DNA from: Thermoplasmata archaeon
Lineage (GTDB): Archaea; Thermoplasmatota; Thermoplasmata; UBA10834
Length of the DNA: 10,508 nucleotides
NCBI GenBank assembly: GCA_022865445.1
Contig: JALHSX010000303.1
Coordinates: 1-10,508 of the forward strand
Reading direction: 5' to 3'
The notes under the pieces were generated by a model. It did no database searches and was not told the DNA's origin. It worked only from the letters and a program-made list of their open reading frames with translations. The translations under genes and the position numbers were made by a program. This document shows positions 1 to 5,860 of the stretch, piece by piece. The first letter of the stretch is position 1, and each line of letters begins with the position of its first letter.

Positions 1-88
1 ACCGCGGGGAGGGGGCGGAGATCCTCCTCCTCTCTTCTTTCGTTTTTCAGGCCATGAACCTACTGTGGGGTCAATCTGAAAACAAACG

Positions 89-116
89 ATGTGGACCGGG
101 TGAGAATTGAACTCGC
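89..116 (-). repeat. Partial copy of tRNA-Ala 3' end (att-like direct repeat)
   Basis: Read on the minus strand, this stretch carries a T-arm followed by the 3' acceptor strand CCGGTCCA. It matches 26 of 28 positions of 2459-2486, which is the 3' end of the intact tRNA-Ala(GGC), in the same orientation. One of the two differences breaks a T-stem pair (C opposite A), and no matching 5' half is found next to it, so it is not a working tRNA. Such 3'-end copies are typical products of integrase-mediated insertion into a tRNA gene. A decayed duplicate tRNA is the alternative. Confidence 0.7.
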
Positions 117-141
117 CAAAGCCAGACATTCATGTCTTCGG

Positions 142-154
142 TTCAATCAGAAGG
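142..154 (+). repeat. 13-bp direct repeat, copy 1
   Basis: The sequence TTCAATCAGAAGG occurs here and again at 253-265, 111 bases apart, both in non-coding DNA. The flanks are unrelated. A looser match (TCAATCTGAA) is at 71-80. Two copies do not make an array, and the function is unknown. Confidence 0.5.
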
Positions 155-252
155 AAATTGCACCAAGGTCTACCAAACCACTTCTTTTTTCGATTCTTCC
201 TGTAAACGAAGAGCGCAGAGAGCCTTCCGCATTCTTGAACGTCTGGCCCACT

Positions 253-265
253 TTCAATCAGAAGG
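253..265 (+). repeat. 13-bp direct repeat, copy 2
   Basis: This is the second exact copy of TTCAATCAGAAGG (see 142-154). It lies about 60 bases before the palindrome at 325-341. No role can be assigned. Confidence 0.5.
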
Positions 266-324
266 GATCTGAACCCGACCCGAGAAAGACGCCTTTTCTT
301 TAAGGTCCAAGAAATCAAGATTGC

Positions 325-341
325 GTCGAAGGGCCTTCGAC
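325..341. repeat. Inverted repeat upstream of aguB
   Basis: GTCGAAGG and its complement CCTTCGAC face each other around a single G. The symmetry suits a dimeric regulator's operator better than an RNA hairpin, because a one-base loop is too tight. It is about 120 bases before the aguB start, far from the putative TATA box. A few bases on, at 361-374, AATTC-TTCG-GAATT could form a small stable hairpin. Confidence 0.35.
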
Positions 342-433
342 CGCTCGGAGTTAACGTTAGAATTCTTCGGAATTTGAGTTCGTGAGGGTGATTGGCTGCC
401 CCTCAGGAATCATATCGGGCCTCGGCAGGTATG

Positions 434-440
434 TTTATTA
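434..440 (+). promoter_or_regulatory. Putative TATA box for aguBA
   Basis: TTTATTA lies centred about 24 bases before the GTG start of aguB. Archaeal TATA boxes usually sit about 25 bases before the transcription start, so the transcript would begin at or next to the start codon. No good Shine-Dalgarno sequence precedes that GTG, which also suits a leaderless mRNA. This is inferred from spacing only. Confidence 0.45.
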
Positions 441-460
441 CGCTTGCAGGGAAATGACGC

Positions 461-1357
461 GTGGAGTGGAGCCCCCTGTCCAGCAATGCCTCGGAGAAAT
501 TCAGAATCGTTCTCGTTCAAATGCGGTGCTCGCCGAGGCCTGAGGCGAATATCGTCGCTGCGAAGAGCGCAATAGCTGCCTCATCTGCGAAAGATGTGGA
601 CCTTTGGATACTGCCAGAACTGTTCTCCAACCGATACGTTGGCCAGTTCGAAGATCGCGAGGCTCAGATAGCGCGTCTGCCGGATCACAGGAGTCTCTTG
701 GCTGAATTCAAAGAGGTCTCGAGAGAGGCAGGTGCCGCGGTGGCCCTGCCGTTTGCAGAGGTCGTGGATGCGAGGACTTGTTACAACTCGCTCGCGCTGA
801 TAGACAAGAGCGGGAAGGTGAGAGCCGCATATCGGAAGATCCACATTCCAGACTCTGAGGGGTACAGAGAGGATCTCTACTTCAAGCCAGGAAACATGGG
901 GTACGTTGTCGCCCGTCTGGGCGATGTCAAGATCGGCCTTGGAATATGTTGGGATCAATGGTTCCCGGAGGTGTCCAGGACCTTGGCACTCAAGGGCGCC
1001 GAGCTCCTGATTTACCCCAGCGCGATAGGCTCCGAACTGGCAAGGCCGGATTTCGACTCCCGTCCCGAGTGGGAACTTGTGATGAGGGCACAGGCGGTAA
1101 TGAATCGGGTATTCGTTGCTGCCGTGAATCGCGTCGGCCAGGAAGAGAAGATCAGGTTCTATGGAGGCAGCTTCGTTGCTGACCCGCGGGGCAAGGTCGT
1201 CAGGCGCGCATCCACGAGCCGCCCTGAGACGGTGTTTGTGGAGCTGGACCTGTCCCAGATCCGAGATGCCCGTTCATTCTTTGGATTCCTCGACACGCGC
1301 CAGCCGCATACCTACGGAGGTTTGACAAGGGCGAGGAGGCCAAGGCATGGCCGCTAG
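461..1357 (+). CDS. aguB: N-carbamoylputrescine amidase (nitrilase superfamily)
   Basis: This 298-residue cytoplasmic enzyme should hydrolyse N-carbamoylputrescine to putrescine, CO2 and ammonia. It is a full-length nitrilase-fold protein. The Glu-Lys-Cys triad is visible: E53 in LPELF, K126 in YRKIHIP, and C163 in GICWDQWFPE. The last motif, followed by YPSAIGSE at about 185-192, is typical of the AguB branch rather than generic nitrilases. The start is GTG at 461; an in-frame ATG at 431 is ruled out by a stop codon at 455-457. The next gene, agmatine deiminase, overlaps its end by 11 bases and supplies the substrate, which strongly supports the specific call. The stop is TAG. Agmatinase is the more usual archaeal route to putrescine, so this pair may have been acquired from bacteria (inference). 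Confidence 0.92.
   Translation: MEWSPLSSNASEKFRIVLVQMRCSPRPEANIVAAKSAIAASSAKDVDLWILPELFSNRYVGQFEDREAQIARLPDHRSLLAEFKEVSREAGAAVALPFAEVVDARTCYNSLALIDKSGKVRAAYRKIHIPDSEGYREDLYFKPGNMGYVVARLGDVKIGLGICWDQWFPEVSRTLALKGAELLIYPSAIGSELARPDFDSRPEWELVMRAQAVMNRVFVAAVNRVGQEEKIRFYGGSFVADPRGKVVRRASTSRPETVFVELDLSQIRDARSFFGFLDTRQPHTYGGLTRARRPRHGR
1333..1339 (+). promoter_or_regulatory. Strong ribosome binding site for aguA
   Basis: GAGGAGG lies 7 bases before the aguA ATG and within the last codons of aguB. It fixes the aguA start and contrasts with aguB, which has no comparable site. Confidence 0.75.
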
Positions 1358-2402
1358 AAGCGCTAGCGAGGAAGCACCGCAGACCCCCGCAGAGGGTGGA
1401 CTCTCAATGCCGGCGGAATGGGGCCCGCACGCTGGATGTTTCATCTCCTGGCCATGTAGGGAATTAACCTGGCGAGGACACTTCGAGGAGGCAAAGAAGG
1501 CCTACTCCGCTGTCATCAAGACAATTGGCCGTTTCGATCCCGTAACGGTCGTCGTTGATCCCAAGACCGCTCAGGAGGCGCGAAGAAGACTCGGTCCAGA
1601 AGCGAGGCTCTTCGAGGCGGCGCTTGATGATTCGTGGGCAAGAGATAACGGTCCAATCTTCGTCCGGAGGGAAGACAACAGGCTTGCGCTCGTCAATTTC
1701 AGATTCAACGGCTGGGGTCATAAGCAGCCGTGCGAGAAAGACGACAATCTGCCGATCCTCCTGGCAGAGCGATTGAGGATCAGGCGTTACGATGCGCCCA
1801 TGGTCCTCGAGGGAGGTGCGATAAGCGTTGACGGCGACGGTACACTGCTCACGACCGAGCAATGCCTGCTCAATGCCAACCGCAACCCCAGCATGTCGCG
1901 GGAAGGGATCGAGGAGGTCCTCGCCAGCTATTTGGGCATACGAAAGGTAATCTGGATCGCCAGAGGAGTCGAGGACGATATGACTGATGGACACGTTGAC
2001 GGTGTCGCCGGGTTCGCAATGCCCCATGTCGTGCTGGCTGCGCACACAAGTGATGACTCTGACCCGAACTATCGGAACTTGGAGGAGAACTTGGCTCGGC
2101 TGGAATCCGCCACTGATGCCAAAGGACGACCCCTGGAGGTGGTGAGAATGGTCCAGCCAAAGCCGATATTGGTTGGAAGTGTCTCCATAACTCCCAGCTA
2201 TGTCAACCTCTACTTCGCCAATGGCGCGGTGGTCTTCCCGACCTATGGAATTCGAGAAGACAAACTCGCCCTTGAGACCCTCGCCTCCCTGTTTCCCGAG
2301 CGCGAGATTGTTGGTGTCAGGTGCGACCACATCAGTATTGGAGGAGGGGATGTGCACTGCATCACCCAGCAGCTGCCTGCGGGCGAGCCACTATACCCTT
2401 GA
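1347..2402 (+). CDS. aguA: Agmatine deiminase (PPAD family)
   Basis: This 351-residue enzyme of the guanidine-group-modifying (pentein) superfamily should convert agmatine and water to N-carbamoylputrescine and ammonia. Family motifs appear in order: WARDNGPIF at 97-105, LEGGAISVDGDGTLLTTE at 154-171, the CLLNANRNP stretch at 173-181, DMTDGHVD at 211-218 with the active-site histidine H216, and the C-terminal GGGDVHCITQQLP with catalytic C338. Length is normal for the family. The ATG at 1347 is preceded by GAGGAGG (1333-1339) with a 7-base spacer, inside the end of aguB, so the two are translationally coupled. A peptidylarginine deiminase role is unlikely because there is no signal peptide and aguB is adjacent. 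The gene ends 59 bases before the 3' end of the convergent tRNA-Ala. Confidence 0.93.
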   Translation: MAARSASEEAPQTPAEGGLSMPAEWGPHAGCFISWPCRELTWRGHFEEAKKAYSAVIKTIGRFDPVTVVVDPKTAQEARRRLGPEARLFEAALDDSWARDNGPIFVRREDNRLALVNFRFNGWGHKQPCEKDDNLPILLAERLRIRRYDAPMVLEGGAISVDGDGTLLTTEQCLLNANRNPSMSREGIEEVLASYLGIRKVIWIARGVEDDMTDGHVDGVAGFAMPHVVLAAHTSDDSDPNYRNLEENLARLESATDAKGRPLEVVRMVQPKPILVGSVSITPSYVNLYFANGAVVFPTYGIREDKLALETLASLFPEREIVGVRCDHISIGGGDVHCITQQLPAGEPLYP

Positions 2403-2458
2403 CGCAATCTGGCAGCATCCCGGTCGTGCGACGAGGGCGAATCCGAATTTTGAACCGT

Positions 2459-2486
2459 ATGTGGACCGGGCGAGATTTGAACTCGC
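2459..2486 (-). repeat. tRNA-Ala 3' end, intact att-like copy
   Basis: These 28 bases cover the T-arm and 3' acceptor strand of the tRNA-Ala gene plus three bases beyond it. They are repeated with two mismatches at 89-116 in the same orientation. The DNA between the copies, about 2.37 kb, contains aguB and aguA only. Confidence 0.7.
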
Positions 2487-2533
2487 GACCTCCCGCATGC
2501 CAAGCGGGCGATCTGCCGCTGATCTACCGGCCC
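2462..2533 (-). tRNA. tRNA-Ala (anticodon GGC)
   Basis: The 72-base gene folds into a full cloverleaf. The acceptor stem is GGGCCGG with CCGGTCC and includes the G3-U70 wobble pair that marks alanine tRNAs. The D-arm is GATC/GATC, the anticodon stem CCCGC/GCGGG with loop TTGGCAT, the variable loop AGGTC, and the T-arm GCGAG/CTCGC with loop TTCAAAT. The discriminator base is A, and CCA is not encoded. There is no intron. It reads alanine codons GCC and GCU. It lies downstream of purF on the same strand and probably has its own promoter. Confidence 0.97.
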
Positions 2534-2557
2534 ATTCAGAGTGCGATGTATATGGTA

Positions 2558-2569
2558 GATATAGTTAAA
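2558..2569 (-). promoter_or_regulatory. Putative TATA box for tRNA-Ala
   Basis: TTTAACTATATC on the minus strand lies about 25 to 36 bases before the mature 5' end of the tRNA, the distance expected of an archaeal TATA element. This 70-base gap between purF and the tRNA is AT-rich compared with its surroundings. Confidence 0.5.
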
Positions 2570-2603
2570 ACTTGCCGAGCGTCGTTCATTCGCACCGGAT
2601 GGC

Positions 2604-4013
2604 TCATACGAACGAATCCAGCTTCTTCTGGTATCTGACCTTCTCGCCAGGAACAGACATCGGATACTCTTCCGTCAAGCATCCGAGGCAGAGATCGTTC
2701 GCAGGATGCCCGATCGCGTCCACGAGCCCTTCCACCGAGATGTACCCGAGACTGTCGGCCGTGATCATCTTGCCGATCTCCTCGATCGTCCTGCCTGTGG
2801 CCGCGAACTGCTCCCTCGTCTTCATGTCGATGCCGAAGAAGCACGGGGCCCTGATCGGCGGAGATCCCACTCTCACGTGGACTTCCTTCGCCCCAGCGTT
2901 CCTCACGATCTGCACTATCTGTCGGATGGTGTTGCCTCTGACGATCGAGTCGTCCACGAGGACGACTCTCTTGTCCTTGATGACGCTCTTTAGAGGGTTC
3001 AGCTTGAGCATGACGTTCGTGACACGGTCCGCCTGCTCCGGCATGATGAAAGTCCTTTCGACATACCTGTTCTTCATCAGCCCCTCAGAGTAGCGTATGC
3101 CCGACTCCTCTGAGTATCCGATCGCATGCGATCTCCCGGAGTCAGGGATCGGGACGACCACGTCAGCATCGACCGGCTGCTCCTTTGCGAGGCGCTGGCC
3201 TATCCTGGTCCTGACCTCATAGACCAGCTTGCCATCGATGCACGAGTCCGCCCTTGCGATGTAGACCCATTCGAACATGCAGTGGGCCTTTCCCTTGGAC
3301 AGTCCTGTCTTGATCGACCTTATCTCGCCCGGGAGCATCTCGACGATCTCTCCAGGCTCGACATCTCTGATGAATTCCCCGCCCAGGGTGTCGAACACAA
3401 CGCTCTCGGAAGCAGCTGCGAATCCAGACTTCGTTCTCCCGACGCACAGCGGGCGGAAGCCCAGCGGGTCTCTCATTGCGAAGACCCGGTTGTCGATCAT
3501 GATCGTCATCGAGTACGAACCATGCAGCATGGACATGAGGTTCTTCAGGGACCTCACGGGATCGCCGGTGTTCGCGATGTCGTTCGCGAGAAGCCTGACG
3601 GCGATCTCAGAATCAGAAGATGTGATGAACGCCCAGCCCTTCTTCTTCAACTCGTCCATGATCTTCTCGGCGTTCACTATCTCCCCGTTGTGCGCTAGCG
3701 CAATGTCGCCGTAGTTAGTGGAAACCACTATGGGCTGCGCGTTCTCCAGGTTGGACGATCCCATGGTTGAGTACCTGACATGACCTATTCCCAGCTGTCC
3801 CTTCAGGTTGTTCACATCGTCAGTCTTTAGCGCCTGATGGGCTAGGCCCATGCCCTTGATGGCCTTGATCCCGTTGTTGTAGATCGCGATCCCGGCCGAT
3901 TCCTGGCCCCTGTGCTGGAGCACTCTGAGGGCATAGAAGATGTCAATTGAGACGTTCGCGACGGAAGCTATTGCGAAAACACCGCACTCTTCCCGTGGGT
4001 GATCAGGCTCCAT
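2604..4013 (-). CDS. purF: Amidophosphoribosyltransferase (glutamine PRPP amidotransferase)
   Basis: This 469-residue cytoplasmic enzyme catalyses the first step of de novo purine synthesis: PRPP and glutamine give 5-phosphoribosylamine, glutamate and pyrophosphate. The N-terminal Ntn-hydrolase domain (about 10-240) begins at C10 in ECGVFAI, so a nine-residue propeptide is expected to be removed to expose the catalytic cysteine. HRGQESAGIA (34-43) and GHVRYSTMG (77-85) belong to this domain. The phosphoribosyltransferase domain carries the PRPP loop VVLVDDSIVRGNT (350-362). C245, C391, C442 and C445 match the four cysteines that bind a 4Fe-4S cluster in Bacillus-type PurF, so this is the iron-sulfur form. 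The ATG is 33 bases after the eL37 stop, so it is probably the third gene of the LSm-eL37-purF run. The stop is TGA. Confidence 0.97.
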   Translation of the reverse strand: MEPDHPREECGVFAIASVANVSIDIFYALRVLQHRGQESAGIAIYNNGIKAIKGMGLAHQALKTDDVNNLKGQLGIGHVRYSTMGSSNLENAQPIVVSTNYGDIALAHNGEIVNAEKIMDELKKKGWAFITSSDSEIAVRLLANDIANTGDPVRSLKNLMSMLHGSYSMTIMIDNRVFAMRDPLGFRPLCVGRTKSGFAAASESVVFDTLGGEFIRDVEPGEIVEMLPGEIRSIKTGLSKGKAHCMFEWVYIARADSCIDGKLVYEVRTRIGQRLAKEQPVDADVVVPIPDSGRSHAIGYSEESGIRYSEGLMKNRYVERTFIMPEQADRVTNVMLKLNPLKSVIKDKRVVLVDDSIVRGNTIRQIVQIVRNAGAKEVHVRVGSPPIRAPCFFGIDMKTREQFAATGRTIEEIGKMITADSLGYISVEGLVDAIGHPANDLCLGCLTEEYPMSVPGEKVRYQKKLDSFV

Positions 4014-4046
4014 TGACCTTTGCCCCCCCTCTCTGGAATGTGCACA

Positions 4047-4214
4047 TCAATGCTGTTTCGCCCAATTGTAGTGTCTCAGCTTAGCTGTTGCCCCGAAACC
4101 GCACGAAGCACAAACCTTGTGTCTCACGTGATATGCGCGCTTGCCGCACCGTCGGCAGACTATGTGGGTCTTCTTGCTACTACGCTTACCCATCGATGGA
4201 GTGCCCTTCGTCAT
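4047..4214 (-). CDS. rpl37e: Ribosomal protein eL37
   Basis: This 55-residue protein is an archaeal/eukaryotic large-subunit ribosomal protein that binds 23S rRNA. It begins MTKGTPSMGKRS and has a zinc-ribbon made of C20-x2-C23 and C35-x2-C38, within the motifs VCRRCG and VCASCGFG. The C-terminal AKLRHYNWAKQ is also characteristic. Basic residues dominate, and length is normal for archaea. The start ATG at 4214 is preceded by TGAGGT, which overlaps the stop codon of the LSm gene, so the two genes are translationally coupled with an 11-base gap. LSm next to L37e is a known conserved archaeal arrangement. Confidence 0.96.
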   Translation of the reverse strand: MTKGTPSMGKRSSKKTHIVCRRCGKRAYHVRHKVCASCGFGATAKLRHYNWAKQH

Positions 4215-4225
4215 TCGACCCTACC

Positions 4226-4441
4226 TCACGGTGAAATGTATATTACGTTGTCTCCGCGGACTATCGTGGACTCCATCTTACGCACGACATTGTTCTCGTA
4301 GGTCTCCTCGACGTTCTTCAGGACAAGGTTCATGTGCGGATCGTAGCCGTCGAGAACGCCGCGGTATCCTCTCTTCCCCTTCAGCTCGACGATGACATGC
4401 TGATTAATCGACTTGTTCAGAACAGCCAGGGGTTTGATCAA
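4226..4441 (-). CDS. Archaeal Sm-like protein (LSm/SmAP)
   Basis: This 71-residue protein should form a ring, usually a heptamer, that binds U-rich RNA. The Sm1 motif spans about 16-46 (VIVELKGKRGYRGVLDGYD, then the MNLVL core), and the Sm2 motif ends the protein with IVRGDNVIYISP (60-71). The only fitting start is TTG at 4441, which has AGGTG (4449-4453) seven bases upstream. It leads the run LSm-eL37-purF. The promoter is at 4475-4490. The stop codon TGA is shared with the eL37 ribosome binding site. The family assignment is firm, but the specific RNA partners cannot be read from sequence. Confidence 0.95.
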   Translation of the reverse strand: MIKPLAVLNKSINQHVIVELKGKRGYRGVLDGYDPHMNLVLKNVEETYENNVVRKMESTIVRGDNVIYISP

Positions 4442-4474
4442 ATTGACACACCTGTCTCGTGATAACGGATACTG

Positions 4475-4490
4475 TACTTAAAGCTTTTCG
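4475..4490 (-). promoter_or_regulatory. BRE/TATA promoter of the LSm-eL37-purF run
   Basis: On the minus strand CGAAAAG (BRE-like) is followed directly by CTTTAAGTA (TATA-like). Transcription would be expected about 25 bases further on, near 4450-4455, giving a short leader that just includes the AGGTG site at 4449-4453. It lies in the 106-base gap after the Lrp gene, so LSm need not be co-transcribed with it. Confidence 0.65.
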
Positions 4491-4547
4491 GTTTGACATC
4501 GGCACGGATTGCGACTGCTGGCTGACCTGTTTTGCAGCGATTCTCAC

Positions 4548-5021
4548 TCAAAGCTGGACCGTCGCGTCTTCCTTCAGACGCTCGAGTATCAGGTACGTAT
4601 TGCTCCTCTCGACCTCTTCGATCTTGATGAAGGCGTCCACGATTTCCTTCAGCTCCTCCCTCGAGGACGCTCTGAGAAGGACCGCGAAATCGATGTTCCC
4701 GAGCAGGAAGTAGACCGCCCATACACCCTGTATCTTGGCGATTCTCTCCCCGATCTTCTTGGAGTACTCCGGACCGTATCTTCCAGTCACCAGAGAGATG
4801 GCTAGTATCTCCTTTCCGACCTTCAGCGGGTCAACGACCGCCTTGAACCCAGTGATGACCCCTTCCTCGATCAGTCTGTTGACTCTGTAGTGGACGGTTG
4901 ACGATGACAGACCGGTCTTCTCCCCTATCTTCTTCAGGCTGATATTGCAGTCTTCCTGAAGCATTTTCAGAATGATCTTGTCGCTTTTGTCTAGAGTAAC
5001 GGCCGTTTGTTTCTCGGTCAA
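4548..5021 (-). CDS. Lrp/AsnC family transcriptional regulator
   Basis: This 157-residue DNA-binding protein has an N-terminal winged helix-turn-helix (about 10-58, LDKSDKIILKMLQ through GLSSSTVHYRVNRL to GVITGF). It is followed by an alpha-beta RAM ligand-binding and oligomerisation domain (about 70-150). Such proteins act as dimers or octamers and usually sense amino acids; the ligand here is unknown. I chose the TTG at 5021 because GGGGAGG (5028-5034) lies six bases before it and it puts the usual short tail before the HTH. An ATG at 5072 would add 17 residues and has no ribosome binding site. It is divergent from the arrestin-like gene, 261 bases apart, and could regulate that gene or itself (inference). 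Confidence 0.92.
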   Translation of the reverse strand: MTEKQTAVTLDKSDKIILKMLQEDCNISLKKIGEKTGLSSSTVHYRVNRLIEEGVITGFKAVVDPLKVGKEILAISLVTGRYGPEYSKKIGERIAKIQGVWAVYFLLGNIDFAVLLRASSREELKEIVDAFIKIEEVERSNTYLILERLKEDATVQL

Positions 5022-5027
5022 GAGCTT

Positions 5028-5034
5028 CCTCCCC
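5028..5034 (-). promoter_or_regulatory. Ribosome binding site that decides the Lrp start
   Basis: GGGGAGG on the minus strand lies six bases before TTG at 5021. It lies inside the longer ORF that starts at 5072, which argues that the 17-residue extension is not translated. Confidence 0.65.
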
Positions 5035-5282
5035 GAAAATATTCGAAAAGAGTACAGCGATTTCGTATTCATAACGCTTTCGATGCAGCCGGTTCGAACA
5101 GAATAGAATTCATAGCGTGTTCAGTACGAAAACCGTGGAACGAGCCCCGATTCGATTTCCGGAAAACGGCGACTCCATCGGAATTGGTATGTGAATTGAG
5201 GCCAGGATCGAACTGCCCTGGGCGACGACGTGGACGCAACCATCAAATACACACTAAGTTCGTAGCTTTCAACGGTGGGCAA

Positions 5283-5723
5283 ATGGGCTTTCTCGATAAG
5301 ATGAAATCCGTAGGGAGCGCCATGACGGGTGGCGCGGCGAAAGTGAGCATCGAATACCCTCATCAGGTAATGAAGCCTGGTGATTCAATGCCTGTAAAGG
5401 TGACAGTCGTCTCGATGGGCAAGGAGGTCAAATCCGGCGGGGTCTTCGTTGATGTGTATGCAGAGGAGAACGGTAAGGTCAAATGCAAGACCTGCGGGCA
5501 CGAGGCCGATCTCCGCCGTGAGACGGTGAAGCAAGCGATCCCGGTCGGTCCTGCGTTCGTGCTGCAGCCGAGCGAGACCAAGGTCTTCGACGCAACGATC
5601 CAGGTCCCCTCTGGCCAGCCGACATACAACGGGCAGGTCAGTCATCAGTGGAAGATCAGAGGAAGGCTCGATGCCTTTGGGAACGATCCAGATTCGGGAT
5701 TCCAGGTGCTTGAGATAAGGTAG
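5283..5723 (+). CDS. Small arrestin-like (Spo0M-related) protein
   Basis: This 146-residue soluble protein has no signal peptide or membrane segment. After a short glycine-rich head (1-18) comes a beta-rich region with the look of the arrestin-like fold of the Spo0M family: VSIEYPHQVMKPGDSMPVKV (21-40), then GPAFVLQPSETKVFDATIQV (89-108), and a terminal HQWKIRGRLDAFG with DSGFQVLEI. Spo0M was named for a role in Bacillus sporulation control, but archaeal relatives have no settled function. Here the fold is only one domain long, shorter than Bacillus Spo0M. A CKTCGH motif (C68, C71, H73) sits in the middle. The ATG has GGTGGG (5274-5279) four bases before it. The open frame continues upstream to 5007 but without a matching start. 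The stop is TAG, just before the IS element. Confidence 0.75.
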   Translation: MGFLDKMKSVGSAMTGGAAKVSIEYPHQVMKPGDSMPVKVTVVSMGKEVKSGGVFVDVYAEENGKVKCKTCGHEADLRRETVKQAIPVGPAFVLQPSETKVFDATIQVPSGQPTYNGQVSHQWKIRGRLDAFGNDPDSGFQVLEIR

Positions 5724-5860
5724 ACCACTGACATACTCTCTGGCGTAAACACCAGAGGTTCTTCGGCTCACACCGTCGCTCACGATACCACCTTCCATAG
5801 ATGGCCGTTCCAACGGCGTACCGATGGCTGTGCCAGACAGCCACTACTTCCCTCGACTGG
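5724..5860 (-). ncRNA. Candidate omega/reRNA guide region
   Basis: TnpB proteins use a guide RNA transcribed through the 3' end of tnpB and the right end of the element, with the guide taken from the flanking DNA. By position that RNA would lie here, ending near 5724-5737 and targeting the downstream flank inside the arrestin-like gene. No covariation or expression can be seen; the call rests on gene order and the right-end hairpin. Confidence 0.3.
5738..5757 (-). repeat. Right-end hairpin of the IS element
   Basis: CTCTGG and CCAGAG form a 6-bp stem around an 8-base loop, 22 bases after the tnpB stop. It is only 15 bases from the stop of the arrestin-like gene. In IS605-type elements such a hairpin is bound by the TnpA dimer near the cleavage site. 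Confidence 0.65.

Larger units (their letters stand above)
1..460. other. Mostly non-coding region upstream of aguB
   Basis: I find no convincing gene here. Short open frames on both strands (for example 91-303 plus and 130-318 minus) overlap the tRNA-like fragment and have no recognisable domain. What is visible is a purine/pyrimidine-rich start (1-50) ending in a T run, the tRNA-Ala 3'-end copy at 89-116, a 13-bp direct repeat (142-154 and 253-265), a 17-base near-perfect palindrome (325-341), a small hairpin closed by a TTCG loop (361-374), and a TATA-like box at 434-440. It may be decayed DNA left after an insertion, but that is inference. Confidence 0.6.

Noticed and set aside
60..270. 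Possible CRISPR-like repeats around TTCAATCAGAAGG
   Set aside because: There are only two exact 13-base copies with unequal spacing to the looser match at 71-80, unrelated flanks, and no cas genes in the window.
91..303. 70-residue plus-strand open frame
   Set aside because: It begins inside the tRNA-like fragment, has no recognisable domain or ribosome binding site, and competes with an equally unlikely minus-strand frame.
2436..2458. A further tRNA T-arm-like sequence just beyond the tRNA-Ala 3' end
   Set aside because: It contains GGTTCAAAATTCGG on the minus strand, but the flanking bases do not pair as a T-stem and no acceptor strand follows.
5021..5072. 17-residue N-terminal extension of the Lrp-type regulator
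   Set aside because: The ATG at 5072 has no ribosome binding site, while a strong one lies inside the extension just before TTG at 5021.
5007..5282. N-terminal extension of the arrestin-like protein up to 5007
   Set aside because: The added residues are low in domain character, overlap the divergent Lrp gene and lack a supported start; the ATG at 5283 has a ribosome-binding-site-like sequence and begins the recognisable protein.
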